The position numbers and the translations under genes were made by a program. Positions 1 to 9,540 of a stretch of DNA of 64,000 nucleotides are shown in pieces (the stretch's first letter is position 1; every line of letters starts with the position of its first letter). Under the pieces are notes generated by a model, which was not told the DNA's origin, ran no database searches, and saw only the letters and a list, made by a program, of their open reading frames with translations. The DNA is taken from positions 124,001 through 188,000 of the forward strand of contig NZ_FNGV01000004.1 of NCBI RefSeq assembly GCF_900103215.1. The letters are read 5' to 3'. Source of the stretch: Kriegella aquimaris (GTDB taxonomy: Bacteria; Bacteroidota; Bacteroidia; Flavobacteriales; Flavobacteriaceae).

Positions 1-867
1 ATCTTGAAGCTCACAGTTTATGGTGGTCATTTGCTGGTGAGCTACTTTTCTTAAAACAATCGTATTTTTTTCAAAAGTAGTTTCGACGCCAAATTGTGTA
101 TAAATTTCTGAAAGCACACTATCTCCTTGCAGACTATCTTTTTTATAGGCGGACAACGTTATTTCCGTATCTACCTCACAAAGTGCTACAATACTATAAA
201 AATAAGATGCAGAACTCCAATCTGATTCCACTACCAAATTTGTCGCACCTATATTTGGTTTCGGGGCAACTTTTATGATATTACCCTCAAATGAGGTTCG
301 TATACCTACCCCGTTTAACAAAGCCAAGGTCATTTTTATATAAGGTATCGACGTAATCTTACCGACCAATTCGAGTTCTAAACCTTCCTGCAAACTGGCA
401 GCAATGAGCAACAAAGAAGAGATATATTGACTACTTACATCGGCTGGAAGACTCACCTTGTTTTTGGTGATTTTTTTTCCCTTAATCTTAATGGGTGGAT
501 AGCCTTCCTCCTTTTCATACGTGATATCAGCTCCCAAACTGCGCAAGGCCTCGACTAAAATTTTTACAGGCCTTTCCGTCATTCGTTTCGATCCGGTCAA
601 AACCACTTCCTTACCTACCTGAGAGGCAAAATATCCCGTTAAGAAACGCATTGCAGTTCCTGCATGGTGTATATCGACAACTCCGTTTTCTACCTGTAAC
701 CCTTTTTGCATCACTTGGGCATCATCGGAATTAGAAAGATTATCAATGGAAATATTGGGATACAGCGCTTGCAAAAGCAATAATCGATTTGATTCGCTCT
801 TAGAGCCTGTTATTTCAATATTTGATTTTAAAAGATTACTCGGGGGAGCAGAAAGATGTAGTTTCAA
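1..867 (-). CDS. aroA: 3-phosphoshikimate 1-carboxyvinyltransferase (EPSP synthase), 3' end cut by window edge
   Basis: The enzyme transfers enolpyruvate from PEP to shikimate-3-phosphate, the sixth step of the shikimate pathway. The visible 289 residues are the N-terminal two thirds of a protein usually near 410. They show SKSESNRLLLL near the N-terminus (phosphate-binding Lys/Ser/Arg), then NSDDAQVM, HHAGTAMRFLTG (the usual NAGTAMR element) and SDWSSASYF. The reading frame runs from base 867 without a stop. The only start upstream of the conserved core is TTG at 867-865; an in-frame TAG lies two codons before it, so I infer a TTG start. It is the last visible member of the minus-strand series rsgA-dtd-DUF3857-DUF3857-mazG-aroA. 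Identification is firm; the exact start is inferred. Confidence 0.93.
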   Translation of the reverse strand, partial: MKLHLSAPPSNLLKSNIEITGSKSESNRLLLLQALYPNISIDNLSNSDDAQVMQKGLQVENGVVDIHHAGTAMRFLTGYFASQVGKEVVLTGSKRMTERPVKILVEALRSLGADITYEKEEGYPPIKIKGKKITKNKVSLPADVSSQYISSLLLIAASLQEGLELELVGKITSIPYIKMTLALLNGVGIRTSFEGNIIKVAPKPNIGATNLVVESDWSSASYFYSIVALCEVDTEITLSAYKKDSLQGDSVLSEIYTQFGVETTFEKNTIVLRKVAHQQMTTINCELQD

Positions 868-968
868 TGTTCTCTATATTTTTAGGGCAATGAATAGATG
901 TGAGCTACTAGCGCATAACCTTTGCACCTCATTATTCACATCAAAGCCGAACGAAGCACAAAGATAAA

Positions 969-1295
969 TTATTTAAGCTTTTTATTGCTATGATGGCGAT
1001 CGTGATCGCGTTCGGTTTTGAGCTCTAATTTTTTATAAAAAGCTTCATCAAGATCTACACCTGTCTGATTGGCCAAGCAAAGTACCACAAAAAGCACATC
1101 GGCTAATTCTTCCCCTAAATCTTTTTCTTTATCCGATTCCTTTTCACTCTGCTCACCATATCGCCGTGCAATGATACGGGCTACCTCTCCCACTTCTTCG
1201 GTAAGCTGTGCCATATTGGTAAGTTCATTGAAATATCGGACGCCATGGGCCTTTATCCAATCATCTACTTCCTGTTGCGCTTTCTGTATACTCAT
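969..1295 (-). CDS. MazG-like nucleotide pyrophosphohydrolase
   Basis: A 108-residue single-domain protein of the all-alpha NTP pyrophosphohydrolase (MazG/dUTPase) superfamily, which hydrolyses (deoxy)nucleoside triphosphates to the monophosphate and PPi. Visible signature: LTEEVGEVARIIA followed about 30 residues later by DLGEELADVLF, together giving the EExxE and ExxD acidic residues that bind Mg2+. I chose the ATG at 1295; a GTG directly before it would add one residue. The 5' end overlaps the upstream DUF3857 gene by 35 bases, suggesting translational coupling. The substrate cannot be told from sequence; house-cleaning of non-canonical nucleotides is typical of the family. Confidence 0.88.
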   Translation of the reverse strand: MSIQKAQQEVDDWIKAHGVRYFNELTNMAQLTEEVGEVARIIARRYGEQSEKESDKEKDLGEELADVLFVVLCLANQTGVDLDEAFYKKLELKTERDHDRHHSNKKLK

Positions 1296-3324
1296 CACCA
1301 GTAATTTTGGATAAAACTACCTTTTCTGTTTCTTTTTCTACCAATTGTCGATAAAATTCTTTCAGGGTATCATAATAATTAGGCGGAATGATGCCAGAAT
1401 TGATGCTAACGCTTGCAGTTAAATCTATTTCTTGGGAATTATTTTTTATTACGTATCTGAACAATCCTAAATTTTCCGGTAGGCTAATAATTTTAGATTC
1501 CGGCAAAGTCTCTACTTGATATCCCTCTGGAATTTTAATCTTGATTATGAACTTATCTTCCCACGGAAAACCAAAATCAACTGGAAACTCCCGTTTCTCA
1601 AGCTTAAATGGACTTTCTTCCGATGCCAAATGAAGCATCGGGGAAAAATATAACTTGTTGGCCACAACATCTACAACATCTTCCTTAAAGAAATTATAGA
1701 ATTGAACTATAGGTTTACCTATTTCTGAATTATTGGTCAGTTTATAATCAGATATTTCGATATCATCGTTTACCTTTTCTTCTTGTTCCAAAAAGGCATC
1801 TTGGGTAACTTTATTAAACTTACTCCTAAAAATCATAGCATAATGGCCTCTATACTGCTGTCTGAATTCGCCATCGACTGAACCATCATCATTAATAACC
1901 ACCTCGATCATGGCAGTATCAGTCGATTTTTTTGAAGGAATTAAACTGATAGATCTCGACGTTCCATTCTCGGCAATAACTCTCCCTTCCCAATTCAATG
2001 CTCTCACAGGAATCATATTTGGTGCATTGAATGGGCTCGTAGCATCTAATAAAACCATACCATTTGATGTTTCTACTCCGGAAACAACGTAGTTATAACC
2101 CTCGCGGGTCGGGAATAATGGAATACCATGAGACCTTGTACTTATAAGCACAGGATCAGCCTTCAACCCTGCGTTTCTCAACATTGAGGTAAGAATCAGA
2201 TTGAGCTCGGCAACATTGCCTGTACGATCTTTATATGCCTTTTTCACACCGTCTGTAGCATACTTTCCATAGAGACCGTTCCATTTAATCTGCGACTTGA
2301 CGAAATCAAAAATCAATTCCATTCGATCTAGAGGCTTCGACACCCCTGAAATAATTGTTTCTAAATCATCATCGTAATACCCCTTTTTATTTAATTCTGT
2401 ACCAAAATTAGGGTGGTCGTATATCTTTTTAACTACATCTTCCCATGTTGTGGCATAATACTTAAGTCCACCATTAGGGAACTTTGTATACGACAATTCA
2501 TATTTAATGGCGGAGCGGTAGTTATCGATATTGTTAACAAAAGGTTCTTCTTTCAAAGCAGGCACATCAGATAATTCATAGGTTGCAATTTCTTTATTAA
2601 AACTGACAACGCTAGTACTAAAATCAGTATTCCTAGATGAAAACCCCTGCCCCCCTGATCTTGTTTTATTCAGAAAAGATATTTTATCGGTTACTGTACG
2701 TTTATCTGACTTTATTAATAAAAAACCTTTCGTATTCAATCTGAAATTAAAGTACTCCGGAGATTCCATAATTGCCACGGTCTTTTTTATGGGTATATCT
2801 TCCTGTAGGATAAATTCATCAATATTGGAAATAAAAGGTGAAAGCACGGAATATTGATATTCTATGACCGAACCCTCTTTTACATTAGGCATCGTAAAAG
2901 ATTTTTGATCATGATATCTAGATAATTCTATTTCAAATTCACCGTCCTTCCTTAATTTTGATTCTACTATTTCTCCTTCATGTAAATTGTAGGTGACTCC
3001 TTTTAATCCTGAAACTTTTTCTTTACTACTACCTTCCTTATAAAGATTTATTTTTTTTGTAGCATAATCGAATCCCTCCTTACTGTATATTTTAAGTCGA
3101 TTATGGAATTCGGTAACAAGTTCGAATCCTTTATCTTTACTGTACATAAAATATGTTTTTCTATACTTATACAGGTACGTTGCATCGGACAATGAATCTT
3201 TTGAATTGTATTTTTCGGTTAGCTCCTCCATGGAGACCTTTCCAAATTTAATTTCCTGCGCCTGTAGTTGTAACGTAATAAAAATAAGTGCCACCGTTAA
3301 ATATCTCCCTTTTATAATCGTCAT
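1261..3324 (-). CDS. DUF3857 / transglutaminase-like secreted protein, probable pseudoenzyme
   Basis: A 687-residue protein with an N-terminal signal peptide (hydrophobic run then LQAQ), an N-terminal DUF3857 beta-rich domain and a central transglutaminase-like fold at about residues 340-450, followed by a beta-rich C-terminal part. Transglutaminase-like enzymes use a Cys-His-Asp triad. Here the Cys position, in the context TGNVAELN, is Val371, and the His position (GYNYVVSG) is Asn; only the Asp of LLDAT remains. The neighbouring paralog keeps Cys and His. I infer a non-catalytic, possibly scaffolding or binding role in the periplasm or outer membrane. It lies 5 bases downstream of its paralog and overlaps mazG. 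True function unknown. Confidence 0.85.
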   Translation of the reverse strand: MTIIKGRYLTVALIFITLQLQAQEIKFGKVSMEELTEKYNSKDSLSDATYLYKYRKTYFMYSKDKGFELVTEFHNRLKIYSKEGFDYATKKINLYKEGSSKEKVSGLKGVTYNLHEGEIVESKLRKDGEFEIELSRYHDQKSFTMPNVKEGSVIEYQYSVLSPFISNIDEFILQEDIPIKKTVAIMESPEYFNFRLNTKGFLLIKSDKRTVTDKISFLNKTRSGGQGFSSRNTDFSTSVVSFNKEIATYELSDVPALKEEPFVNNIDNYRSAIKYELSYTKFPNGGLKYYATTWEDVVKKIYDHPNFGTELNKKGYYDDDLETIISGVSKPLDRMELIFDFVKSQIKWNGLYGKYATDGVKKAYKDRTGNVAELNLILTSMLRNAGLKADPVLISTRSHGIPLFPTREGYNYVVSGVETSNGMVLLDATSPFNAPNMIPVRALNWEGRVIAENGTSRSISLIPSKKSTDTAMIEVVINDDGSVDGEFRQQYRGHYAMIFRSKFNKVTQDAFLEQEEKVNDDIEISDYKLTNNSEIGKPIVQFYNFFKEDVVDVVANKLYFSPMLHLASEESPFKLEKREFPVDFGFPWEDKFIIKIKIPEGYQVETLPESKIISLPENLGLFRYVIKNNSQEIDLTASVSINSGIIPPNYYDTLKEFYRQLVEKETEKVVLSKITGDEYTESATGSR

Positions 3325-3329
3325 ATTAT

Positions 3330-5228
3330 TTATTTAGATAAAATGATTTTTAGATTGTCAGCTTTGGCTACCGTTCTCCTGAAGTCACGGTATAAATTGT
3401 ATTCTTCATTAGCATATCTTCCACGTCGTATCAAAAGCTTTCTTGTATACAGTAAATCATTGGAGCCCTGTTTAGCTATCTGCATGCTGTAGGTTCCAAA
3501 TTTTGTTTCTATAATTTTAGGTTCGGGCAGAACGCCAATTTTGTAGGACTCCGGTATAGTTATAGTGTAGATGTCTTCATCTAAATATCCTCTTGCAACT
3601 TCAAAATCTTGTTCCCTGTTTCGGTATCGATCTGGCACAAAATTATTGGCATCAAAAGGGTTTAGCCGAATAAGCATATCATCTGCAACTTTACTTGCAT
3701 ATGACTGGGCTTCTAAACTTATATTCTCAACGTATGCAACGGCATCCTTATCATTATTCAATTTGATTTCGTTGATTTTCAATCCGTTGATATTGCCCCA
3801 ATACTCCTTGTAATATTTATCTCTTTCTTGGTCGGTCAGCATTGATATGGAAGAGTGTTTGTCGTACTGTATGCCTTGACTTGATATAACGACATCAGAC
3901 TTAAGGTGCCCTTGTGGAGTAATAATAACTTCAGCTCGGGTCATCTTTTTATTAGCCGAATCAAGATAAGCCGGAGTGTGTTTAATGGTTCCTCCTTCGG
4001 GAGTAATTACCAGAACGTCACGGTCATCCGTAAAATCTCCCAAGAACCCAAAGGGTATTTTTTGGCTCGTACATTCAAGCCAGATATCATTACCTCCATT
4101 GGGTATATTTAATATTATATGGTTGCCTTGCATCGAGGCAAAATCTCTTTCTATATTACGTTTGTCATTACCTGCCCAAACAACAGTGTAATACGATTCA
4201 ATACCCTGTGATTTAAGAAGTGCCCGTGTATAGTTTGTGAGACCCTTGCAGTCGCCATATTTTACACGGTCTACCTCTTCTGCAGCGATAGGCATCCAAC
4301 CACCGATACCTAACTGAACACTAATATAGCGCGTGTTATCTTGTACATATTTATATACGACCTTAGCTTTCTCAACGGGATCCGTAATTCCTTGCAGTAA
4401 ATCTTTGATCTTCGCCACTGTGGCCGGTGAAAGTGCGTCCCTACCAGCAAGCATTCTGTCATAACGCCATTTTCCAAAAGATTTCCAATCACTAGCCTCA
4501 CCATCGATACCTTCTAAATGAAATTTATCGAGGGCAAGTATCAACTGGGGTTTTGTATCACTGAAAGAAGGACTTATCATTTCCTTTTTTAAGCCTGGAA
4601 TATTGATGGCCTCATAAATCAAAACATTGCCGGAAGATTTATTGGAAACAGCATATCCATCAAAATTTTTCTCAAGTTTCCTGACATTGGTTCCCTCAGG
4701 ATATTCAAAACTATATTGACTCTTGACGACCCCCACCAAATAATCGTCAACAGGAGTCCATTTTGGAATGAAAGTAGTGTTGGAAGTCTGATAACTATAG
4801 AAGAAATCTATGGTATAGGGATAGCTAAGGGGTATATACTCAAAATACTTGATTCTCGAATCTTCGTATAATGAAATACTTGATACTGCGCTAACATCTT
4901 TAAAATCTTTCTTTTTTATTCTATCGACCTGGTTTCCGAGTGCATCATAAATAATAGCCTCAAACTCGTCTAATTTAATTTCCGAGTCATAGTATACATA
5001 GTTTTTTATGGCATTTTTACCAGCCTTTCGAAATACGGTTGTCACCGTTCTGCTTTTGACCGCCATTCTATCACTCGAAAGTAACTTAATGTCGGTTTCA
5101 TCTAAGCGCACAACTGCATTGGCATTTTTGATAAGATTCTCATCCAAAACAACCGACTGATACTCAGTTTTTTGAGCAATAGAATTATGAAAAAATAGCA
5201 GGAAGAAAAGAAATTTAAATGGGCGCAT
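3330..5228 (-). CDS. DUF3857 / transglutaminase-like secreted protein, with catalytic Cys
   Basis: A 632-residue paralog of the next gene. It begins with a signal peptide (hydrophobic run ending NSIAQ). DUF3857 occupies roughly residues 40-220 and the transglutaminase-like core about 280-400. The core shows YGDCKGLTNY with Cys327, a His in GNHIILN, and a Glu (WLECTSQ) where Asp is usual, so the triad looks largely intact. Members of the family are predicted to be periplasmic peptidase or amide-handling enzymes; no substrate is established here. ATG at 5228. It sits 79 bases downstream of dtd and only 5 bases before the degenerate paralog, so the two probably act or are made together. Confidence 0.87.
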   Translation of the reverse strand: MRPFKFLFFLLFFHNSIAQKTEYQSVVLDENLIKNANAVVRLDETDIKLLSSDRMAVKSRTVTTVFRKAGKNAIKNYVYYDSEIKLDEFEAIIYDALGNQVDRIKKKDFKDVSAVSSISLYEDSRIKYFEYIPLSYPYTIDFFYSYQTSNTTFIPKWTPVDDYLVGVVKSQYSFEYPEGTNVRKLEKNFDGYAVSNKSSGNVLIYEAINIPGLKKEMISPSFSDTKPQLILALDKFHLEGIDGEASDWKSFGKWRYDRMLAGRDALSPATVAKIKDLLQGITDPVEKAKVVYKYVQDNTRYISVQLGIGGWMPIAAEEVDRVKYGDCKGLTNYTRALLKSQGIESYYTVVWAGNDKRNIERDFASMQGNHIILNIPNGGNDIWLECTSQKIPFGFLGDFTDDRDVLVITPEGGTIKHTPAYLDSANKKMTRAEVIITPQGHLKSDVVISSQGIQYDKHSSISMLTDQERDKYYKEYWGNINGLKINEIKLNNDKDAVAYVENISLEAQSYASKVADDMLIRLNPFDANNFVPDRYRNREQDFEVARGYLDEDIYTITIPESYKIGVLPEPKIIETKFGTYSMQIAKQGSNDLLYTRKLLIRRGRYANEEYNLYRDFRRTVAKADNLKIILSK

Positions 5229-5307
5229 TTGTTAGATTTGGGCAAAACTTACAATGGCAAAGCACCTAAATTTCTTACAAAAAGAAACAAAAATTCGATA
5301 AACAGTC

Positions 5308-5760
5308 TTATTCCTTGTTCTTTGTATCAATAATAATGGTTACCGGACCATCATTTAACAAATTTACTTTCATATCGGCACCAAAAATACCCGTGCCTAC
5401 TTTTTTACCAAGGTCATTTTCAAGTTGTCTGACAAAATTTTCATACATGGGTACGGCAACATCGGGTTTTGCCGCTTTAATGTATGATGGCCGGTTTCCT
5501 TTTTTGGTTGCGGCGTGCAAAGTAAATTGACTAACGACCAACGCATCCCCTTGAACTTCAAGAAGGGACTTGTTCATGACTCCTTTGTCATCATAAAAAA
5601 TTCTAAGATTGACGATTTTCCGCGAAAGCCATTCAATATCTTGCTGATTGTCAGCGTCTTCGATACCTAAAAGAATAAGAAGTCCATTGCTGATTTCAGC
5701 AATTATCTTTTCATCGACCGTAACACTTGCCCTTGATACCCGTTGTATGACCGCTCTCAT
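5308..5760 (-). CDS. dtd: D-aminoacyl-tRNA deacylase
   Basis: Dtd removes D-amino acids (and glycine from tRNA-Ala) mischarged onto tRNA, protecting translation. The 150-residue length is normal. Signatures: MRAVIQRVSRASV at the N-terminus, VVSQFTLHA (SQFTL motif) in the middle, and NDGPVTI near the C-terminus (the Gly-cisPro selector). The ATG at 5760 directly abuts the rsgA stop codon at 5761-5763, so the two are almost certainly co-transcribed and perhaps translationally coupled. Confidence 0.96.
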   Translation of the reverse strand: MRAVIQRVSRASVTVDEKIIAEISNGLLILLGIEDADNQQDIEWLSRKIVNLRIFYDDKGVMNKSLLEVQGDALVVSQFTLHAATKKGNRPSYIKAAKPDVAVPMYENFVRQLENDLGKKVGTGIFGADMKVNLLNDGPVTIIIDTKNKE

Positions 5761-6714
5761 CTATTTCTCCTCACCGTAGTTATCAATTCTATAGGTATCG
5801 TCATCACCGGTAACCATCTGTACATAGCTCTTATACCGGCTCCACGATACTTCATCATTTTCCAAAGCTGCCTTGACCGCGCATTTTGGCTCATCTAAAT
5901 GCAAACAATTATTGAATTTACAATCGCCTTTCAATGCAAAGAATTCTGGAAAATAATCACCTATTTCCGCGGGTTCCATATCAACAATACCAAAACCTTT
6001 GATTCCAGGGGTGTCGATAATCCGAGCTCCAAAGCTCAAATCATGCATTTCGGCAAAGGTAGTTGTGTGTTGCCCTTGAAGATGTTGCTCCGATATCTCC
6101 GCCGTTTTTATTTCCAAGTGGGGCTCGAGTTGATTGATCAAGGTTGATTTTCCTACTCCGGAATGCCCTGCGAACATACTGGTCTTGTCTTTCATCAACT
6201 GCTTTACCTGGTCGATATTTTTACCGGTTTTGGCCGATATACCCACACATCGGTAACCGATATCGCGATACATGGCAGCCAAGTATTTAACTTCGGTCAA
6301 CTCATCGTCATCATAACTATCCACCTTATTAAAAAGCAAAACTGCAGGTATCTCGTAGGCCTCGGCGGTAACTAAAAATCGATCAATAAACAAGGTATAC
6401 GTTTTCGGATTATTTAAGGTTATTATCAAAAAAACCTGATCCAAATTCGCCGCGATGATATGCGTTTGCTTTGACAGGTTCACCGACTTGCGAATGATAT
6501 AATTCTTTCGGTCCTCGATTTCCGAGATCACGCCTATCCTATCGTCTCCTAATAGTTCAATTTCAAATTTGACAATATCCCCTACTGCAACAGGATTGGT
6601 ACTTTTTATACCCTTGAGCCTAAACTTTCCCTTGATCCTGCATTCGATAAAACGCCCGTCATCTTCCTTTACCGTGTACCAACTACCCGTCGATTTATAA
6701 ACAGTTCCCCGCAT
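5761..6714 (-). CDS. rsgA: Small ribosomal subunit biogenesis GTPase RsgA
   Basis: RsgA is a circularly permuted GTPase that checks late 30S subunit assembly. Order of elements matches the permutation: N-terminal OB-fold (residues 1-75), G4 motif NKVD (129-132) before the P-loop GHSGVGKST (183-191), G3 DTPG (234-237), then a zinc-binding C-terminal domain with C265, C270, H272 and C278. The 317-residue length is typical. ATG at 6714. A sequence resembling the Bacteroidota -7 element (TTATTTTGCA on the minus strand) ends just before the ATG, so the transcript may have almost no leader. First gene of the minus-strand series that runs to aroA. Confidence 0.96.
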   Translation of the reverse strand: MRGTVYKSTGSWYTVKEDDGRFIECRIKGKFRLKGIKSTNPVAVGDIVKFEIELLGDDRIGVISEIEDRKNYIIRKSVNLSKQTHIIAANLDQVFLIITLNNPKTYTLFIDRFLVTAEAYEIPAVLLFNKVDSYDDDELTEVKYLAAMYRDIGYRCVGISAKTGKNIDQVKQLMKDKTSMFAGHSGVGKSTLINQLEPHLEIKTAEISEQHLQGQHTTTFAEMHDLSFGARIIDTPGIKGFGIVDMEPAEIGDYFPEFFALKGDCKFNNCLHLDEPKCAVKAALENDEVSWSRYKSYVQMVTGDDDTYRIDNYGEEK

Positions 6715-6828
6715 ATTGCAAAATAACGGTTTTTTAACGTAATGGCGGCGATTCTTTTCCTTTGCCCCTAAAACTATTTCAATGATTTATAGGTAAATTT
6801 AAAACCCATTCTTTTTTATAAATAATTT

Positions 6829-6836
6829 TATTTTTG
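6829..6836 (+). promoter_or_regulatory. Bacteroidota -7 promoter element
   Basis: TATTTTTG is a perfect match to TAnnTTTG, 60 bases upstream of the ATG at 6897. No clear TTG is seen at the -33 position, so this is a partial promoter call. Confidence 0.5.
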
Positions 6837-6896
6837 AAAATTGAAGAGGTTTTTTAAACACTCAAAAGAAAATCATCCAATAAAAATTTAAAAAAA

Positions 6897-7340
6897 ATGA
6901 AAAAAATTTCCATTGTTTTAAGTCTGTTTTTATTCGCATTTTTAGAGAGCAATGCCCAACAATTCAAAGTAATTACCAGTGTAGAATCTATTGTGCCCAG
7001 TGGTCTTGGAAGATCTAGAATCATTGATGCCCAAGAAGATAAAAATTTTAAGGAGTTTGCTTCAGAGCAAACCGAAGAAGACAACACTCGTAATAAATCT
7101 AAACGAAGTGAAATTCGGGTAAAGAATTTTGAAGAAACAAAACTTCTTAATTTTTATAATATTGCCGGCATACGTTTTCAGAATATCGCCGCCAACGATG
7201 CAGTAATCTCATCAAAACTTTCTGCGTTGGCCGCTGAGGGTTGGGAACTAGCTTTTGTTACCAGTGCGGTTGAAGCCGACGCGGGCCAAAATGATGGTCA
7301 AGGTATTTTTATTACCAGATATATTTTTAAGAAAGATTGA
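6897..7340 (+). CDS. Secreted hypothetical protein
   Basis: A 147-residue protein not recognised by name. It has a clear signal peptide (KK, hydrophobic core, cleavage near SNAQQ at about residue 21), a charged middle rich in E, K and R, and a C-terminal segment (about 95-147) with AAEGWELAFVTSAVE and GIFITRYIFKK. The EGWELAFV pattern followed by a beta strand resembles DUF4177-type small domains; that is only a resemblance. The gene stands alone on the plus strand between two minus-strand operons, with its own -7 element and a stem-loop after the stop. Probably periplasmic; function unknown. Confidence 0.75.
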   Translation: MKKISIVLSLFLFAFLESNAQQFKVITSVESIVPSGLGRSRIIDAQEDKNFKEFASEQTEEDNTRNKSKRSEIRVKNFEETKLLNFYNIAGIRFQNIAANDAVISSKLSALAAEGWELAFVTSAVEADAGQNDGQGIFITRYIFKKD

Positions 7341-7355
7341 TTTAAGCCAGCGTTC

Positions 7356-7391
7356 GTGCAGTCGAAAAGTTTTAACAGACTTCGACTGCAC
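7356..7391. terminator. Stem-loop between convergent genes
   Basis: GTGCAGTCGAA (7356-7366) and TTCGACTGCAC (7381-7391) form a perfect 11-bp stem with a 14-base loop. It lies in the gap between the convergent genes ending at 7340 and 7421. There is no long T-run on either side, so it could be a bidirectional structure or a short genomic repeat rather than a classical terminator. Confidence 0.5.
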
Positions 7392-7420
7392 AAAACGTGA
7401 CAAACTATTGACCAAGAAGA

Positions 7421-8503
7421 TTATGCATTAATAATCTTTTCTTGATGATTTATTGATTCTTGGTGAATGGCCTTGAACATCTTCAAGACAAACTCTTCGC
7501 TCAATCCTTTCGACTCACCTTCCAAGATCATGGCACCCAAAATTTGGTTCCATCGTGTGGACTGTAAGACCGCAACGTTCTTTTGCTTTTTCAAAGCCCC
7601 GATACCGTCAGAGATTTTCATTCGTTTTCCTAAAGTTTCGATCAACTGATGGTCGAAGATATCTATCTGGGTTCTCAGATTGCTCAGTTTACTATTGTAT
7701 TCCGCTTCGCTATCAGTCTCTTTTCGAATTTTCAAATCTTTCATGACCTGTACCAATCGATTTGGGGTAATTTGCTGGGCAGCATCACTCCAAGCATTAT
7801 CAGGGTCATGATGCGTTTCGATCATCAATCCGTCAAAATTCAGGTCTAAAGCTGTCTGGGAAACATCGAAAATCATATCCCGATTTCCGGTTATATGTGA
7901 TGGATCGCTGATAATAGGAAGATCGGGAAACCTTGTTTGAAGATCGATAGCCAACTGCCATTCGGGAATATTCCTGTATTTGGTCTTTTCATAAGTGGAG
8001 AACCCTCTATGAATAACACCCAAGTTTTTAATGTTTGCAGTATGTAAACGTTCAACAGCACCTAACCATAAAGACAAGTCTGGATTTACAGGATTCTTGA
8101 TAAGCACCACTTTATCGGTTCCTTCCAAAGCATCGGCAATTTCTTGAACGATAAATGGGCTCACCGTAGAACGGGCACCGATCCATAATAAATCGATATC
8201 ATGTTCCAAAGCCAATTCGACATGGGCACGGTTGGCAACTTCGGTAGCGGTTTTTAATCCGGTTTCCTCTTTTACTTTCTGTAACCATTTTAAACCCAAG
8301 GCGCCAACACCTTCAAAGTTCCCAGGACGCGTACGTGGTTTCCATATTCCGGCGCGATAGTAATTCACGTCGGTATCTTTCAAACTGTGGGCTATACCCA
8401 ACACCTGTTCTTCGGTCTCAGCACTACATGGCCCTGCTATCACCAAAGGGTGATCCAACCCCATATTATCCAACCATGATCTCATTTCTTTTGAATTCTC
8501 CAT
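7421..8503 (-). CDS. Bifunctional 3-deoxy-7-phosphoheptulonate synthase / chorismate mutase (type II)
   Basis: This 360-residue fusion catalyses the first shikimate step (PEP + erythrose-4-phosphate to DAHP) and the chorismate to prephenate step. The DAHP synthase part (about 1-265) has VIAGPCSAET (metal-binding Cys), KPRTRPG, GARS, IKNPVNPD, VIHRGFS and ISDPSHITG. The C-terminal AroQ-type chorismate mutase (about 270-355) is helical and has LRTQIDIFDHQLIETLGKRM. The fusion is usual in Bacteroidota and lets the mutase domain feed back on DAHP synthase. It is the last gene of the pheA operon, 93 bases after tyrA. Confidence 0.95.
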   Translation of the reverse strand: MENSKEMRSWLDNMGLDHPLVIAGPCSAETEEQVLGIAHSLKDTDVNYYRAGIWKPRTRPGNFEGVGALGLKWLQKVKEETGLKTATEVANRAHVELALEHDIDLLWIGARSTVSPFIVQEIADALEGTDKVVLIKNPVNPDLSLWLGAVERLHTANIKNLGVIHRGFSTYEKTKYRNIPEWQLAIDLQTRFPDLPIISDPSHITGNRDMIFDVSQTALDLNFDGLMIETHHDPDNAWSDAAQQITPNRLVQVMKDLKIRKETDSEAEYNSKLSNLRTQIDIFDHQLIETLGKRMKISDGIGALKKQKNVAVLQSTRWNQILGAMILEGESKGLSEEFVLKMFKAIHQESINHQEKIINA

Positions 8504-8596
8504 TACTTGTTAATTTTACTTTTTGATATTGCTTCTTTAATGCGATTTGTACTTCACTATTGTTTTGGCGACTATTAATCGGAGCCTACCGTTGTT

Positions 8597-9469
8597 TTAA
8601 CCTGTCAGTTCTTTCTTATTTTGGGGCATCCCTTTTAATATTTCCTTTATTTTATTTGTATCGTTCATTTCATTATATATACCCTCATAATCACCATCTT
8701 CGAGCAGCTGTTTGAACTCTTGAAGATTTTGAATATACTCGTTCAGGGTCTTGACTACATTGTTCCTATTCTGCTCAAAAATAGGTGTCCACATGGCTGG
8801 AGAACTTTTTGCCAATCGCACCGTGCTTTCAAACCCACTGCCCGCCATGTCAAAAATATCCCTTTCATTCTTTTCTTTATCGATAACCGTCTTTCCCAAC
8901 ATAAATGAACTTATGTGTGATAAATGAGATACATAGGCAATGTGCTTGTCATGTGCCTCAGGGTTCATATATCGAATTCGCATGCCCATTTGCTGAAAAA
9001 GCTCTAAGGCTCTTTCTTGTAATTTAAAGGCCGTTTTTTCAATTTCACAAATAATATTTGTCTTGCCGACATACAGCTCATCAATTGCCGCCGATGGACC
9101 TGAAAACTCGGTTCCCGCAATAGGATGGCATGCCAAGAAATTGCGTCTTTTCGGATGATCTTCCACAATTTTGCACACCATGGCCTTTGTTGAACCTACA
9201 TCAAAAACCACACAATCATCAGAAATGGCATCCAATATATTAGAAAGTTCAGCTACCAAAACGTCGACCGGGGTACTGACAACTACAATATCTGCTAAAT
9301 GTAAATCGGCATAACTTGACTTTACATCGATAATATTCAAGGCCAGAGCTTCTTCCAAATGGGATGCGTTGGCATCGATTCCAAAGATTTTACCCTCTAG
9401 CCCGAGTCGCTTTATGTCTTTGGCCATTGAGCCGCCGATTAATCCGATACCGATGATAAATATGTTCAT
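8597..9469 (-). CDS. tyrA: Prephenate dehydrogenase
   Basis: TyrA oxidatively decarboxylates prephenate to 4-hydroxyphenylpyruvate, the branch to tyrosine. The 290-residue protein starts with a Rossmann NAD(P) motif IGIGLIGGSMAKDI, has CHPIAGTEFSGP (the catalytic His region), and SHLSHISSFML in the helical dimerisation domain. No fused chorismate mutase or ACT domain is present; the mutase is in the next gene. ATG at 9469, 71 bases downstream of the aminotransferase, so it belongs to the same minus-strand operon. Confidence 0.94.
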   Translation of the reverse strand: MNIFIIGIGLIGGSMAKDIKRLGLEGKIFGIDANASHLEEALALNIIDVKSSYADLHLADIVVVSTPVDVLVAELSNILDAISDDCVVFDVGSTKAMVCKIVEDHPKRRNFLACHPIAGTEFSGPSAAIDELYVGKTNIICEIEKTAFKLQERALELFQQMGMRIRYMNPEAHDKHIAYVSHLSHISSFMLGKTVIDKEKNERDIFDMAGSGFESTVRLAKSSPAMWTPIFEQNRNNVVKTLNEYIQNLQEFKQLLEDGDYEGIYNEMNDTNKIKEILKGMPQNKKELTG

Positions 9470-9540
9470 TTTACTGGTGCTAAATTTCAGAAGCTCACGC
9501 TACTTACTATCTTTTTATTATTTATTCCAAGGTGACAAAA

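Noticed and set aside
746-967. Plus-strand ORF over the aroA 5' end
   Set aside because: The minus strand encodes clear EPSP synthase motifs in this stretch; the plus ORF is a shadow.
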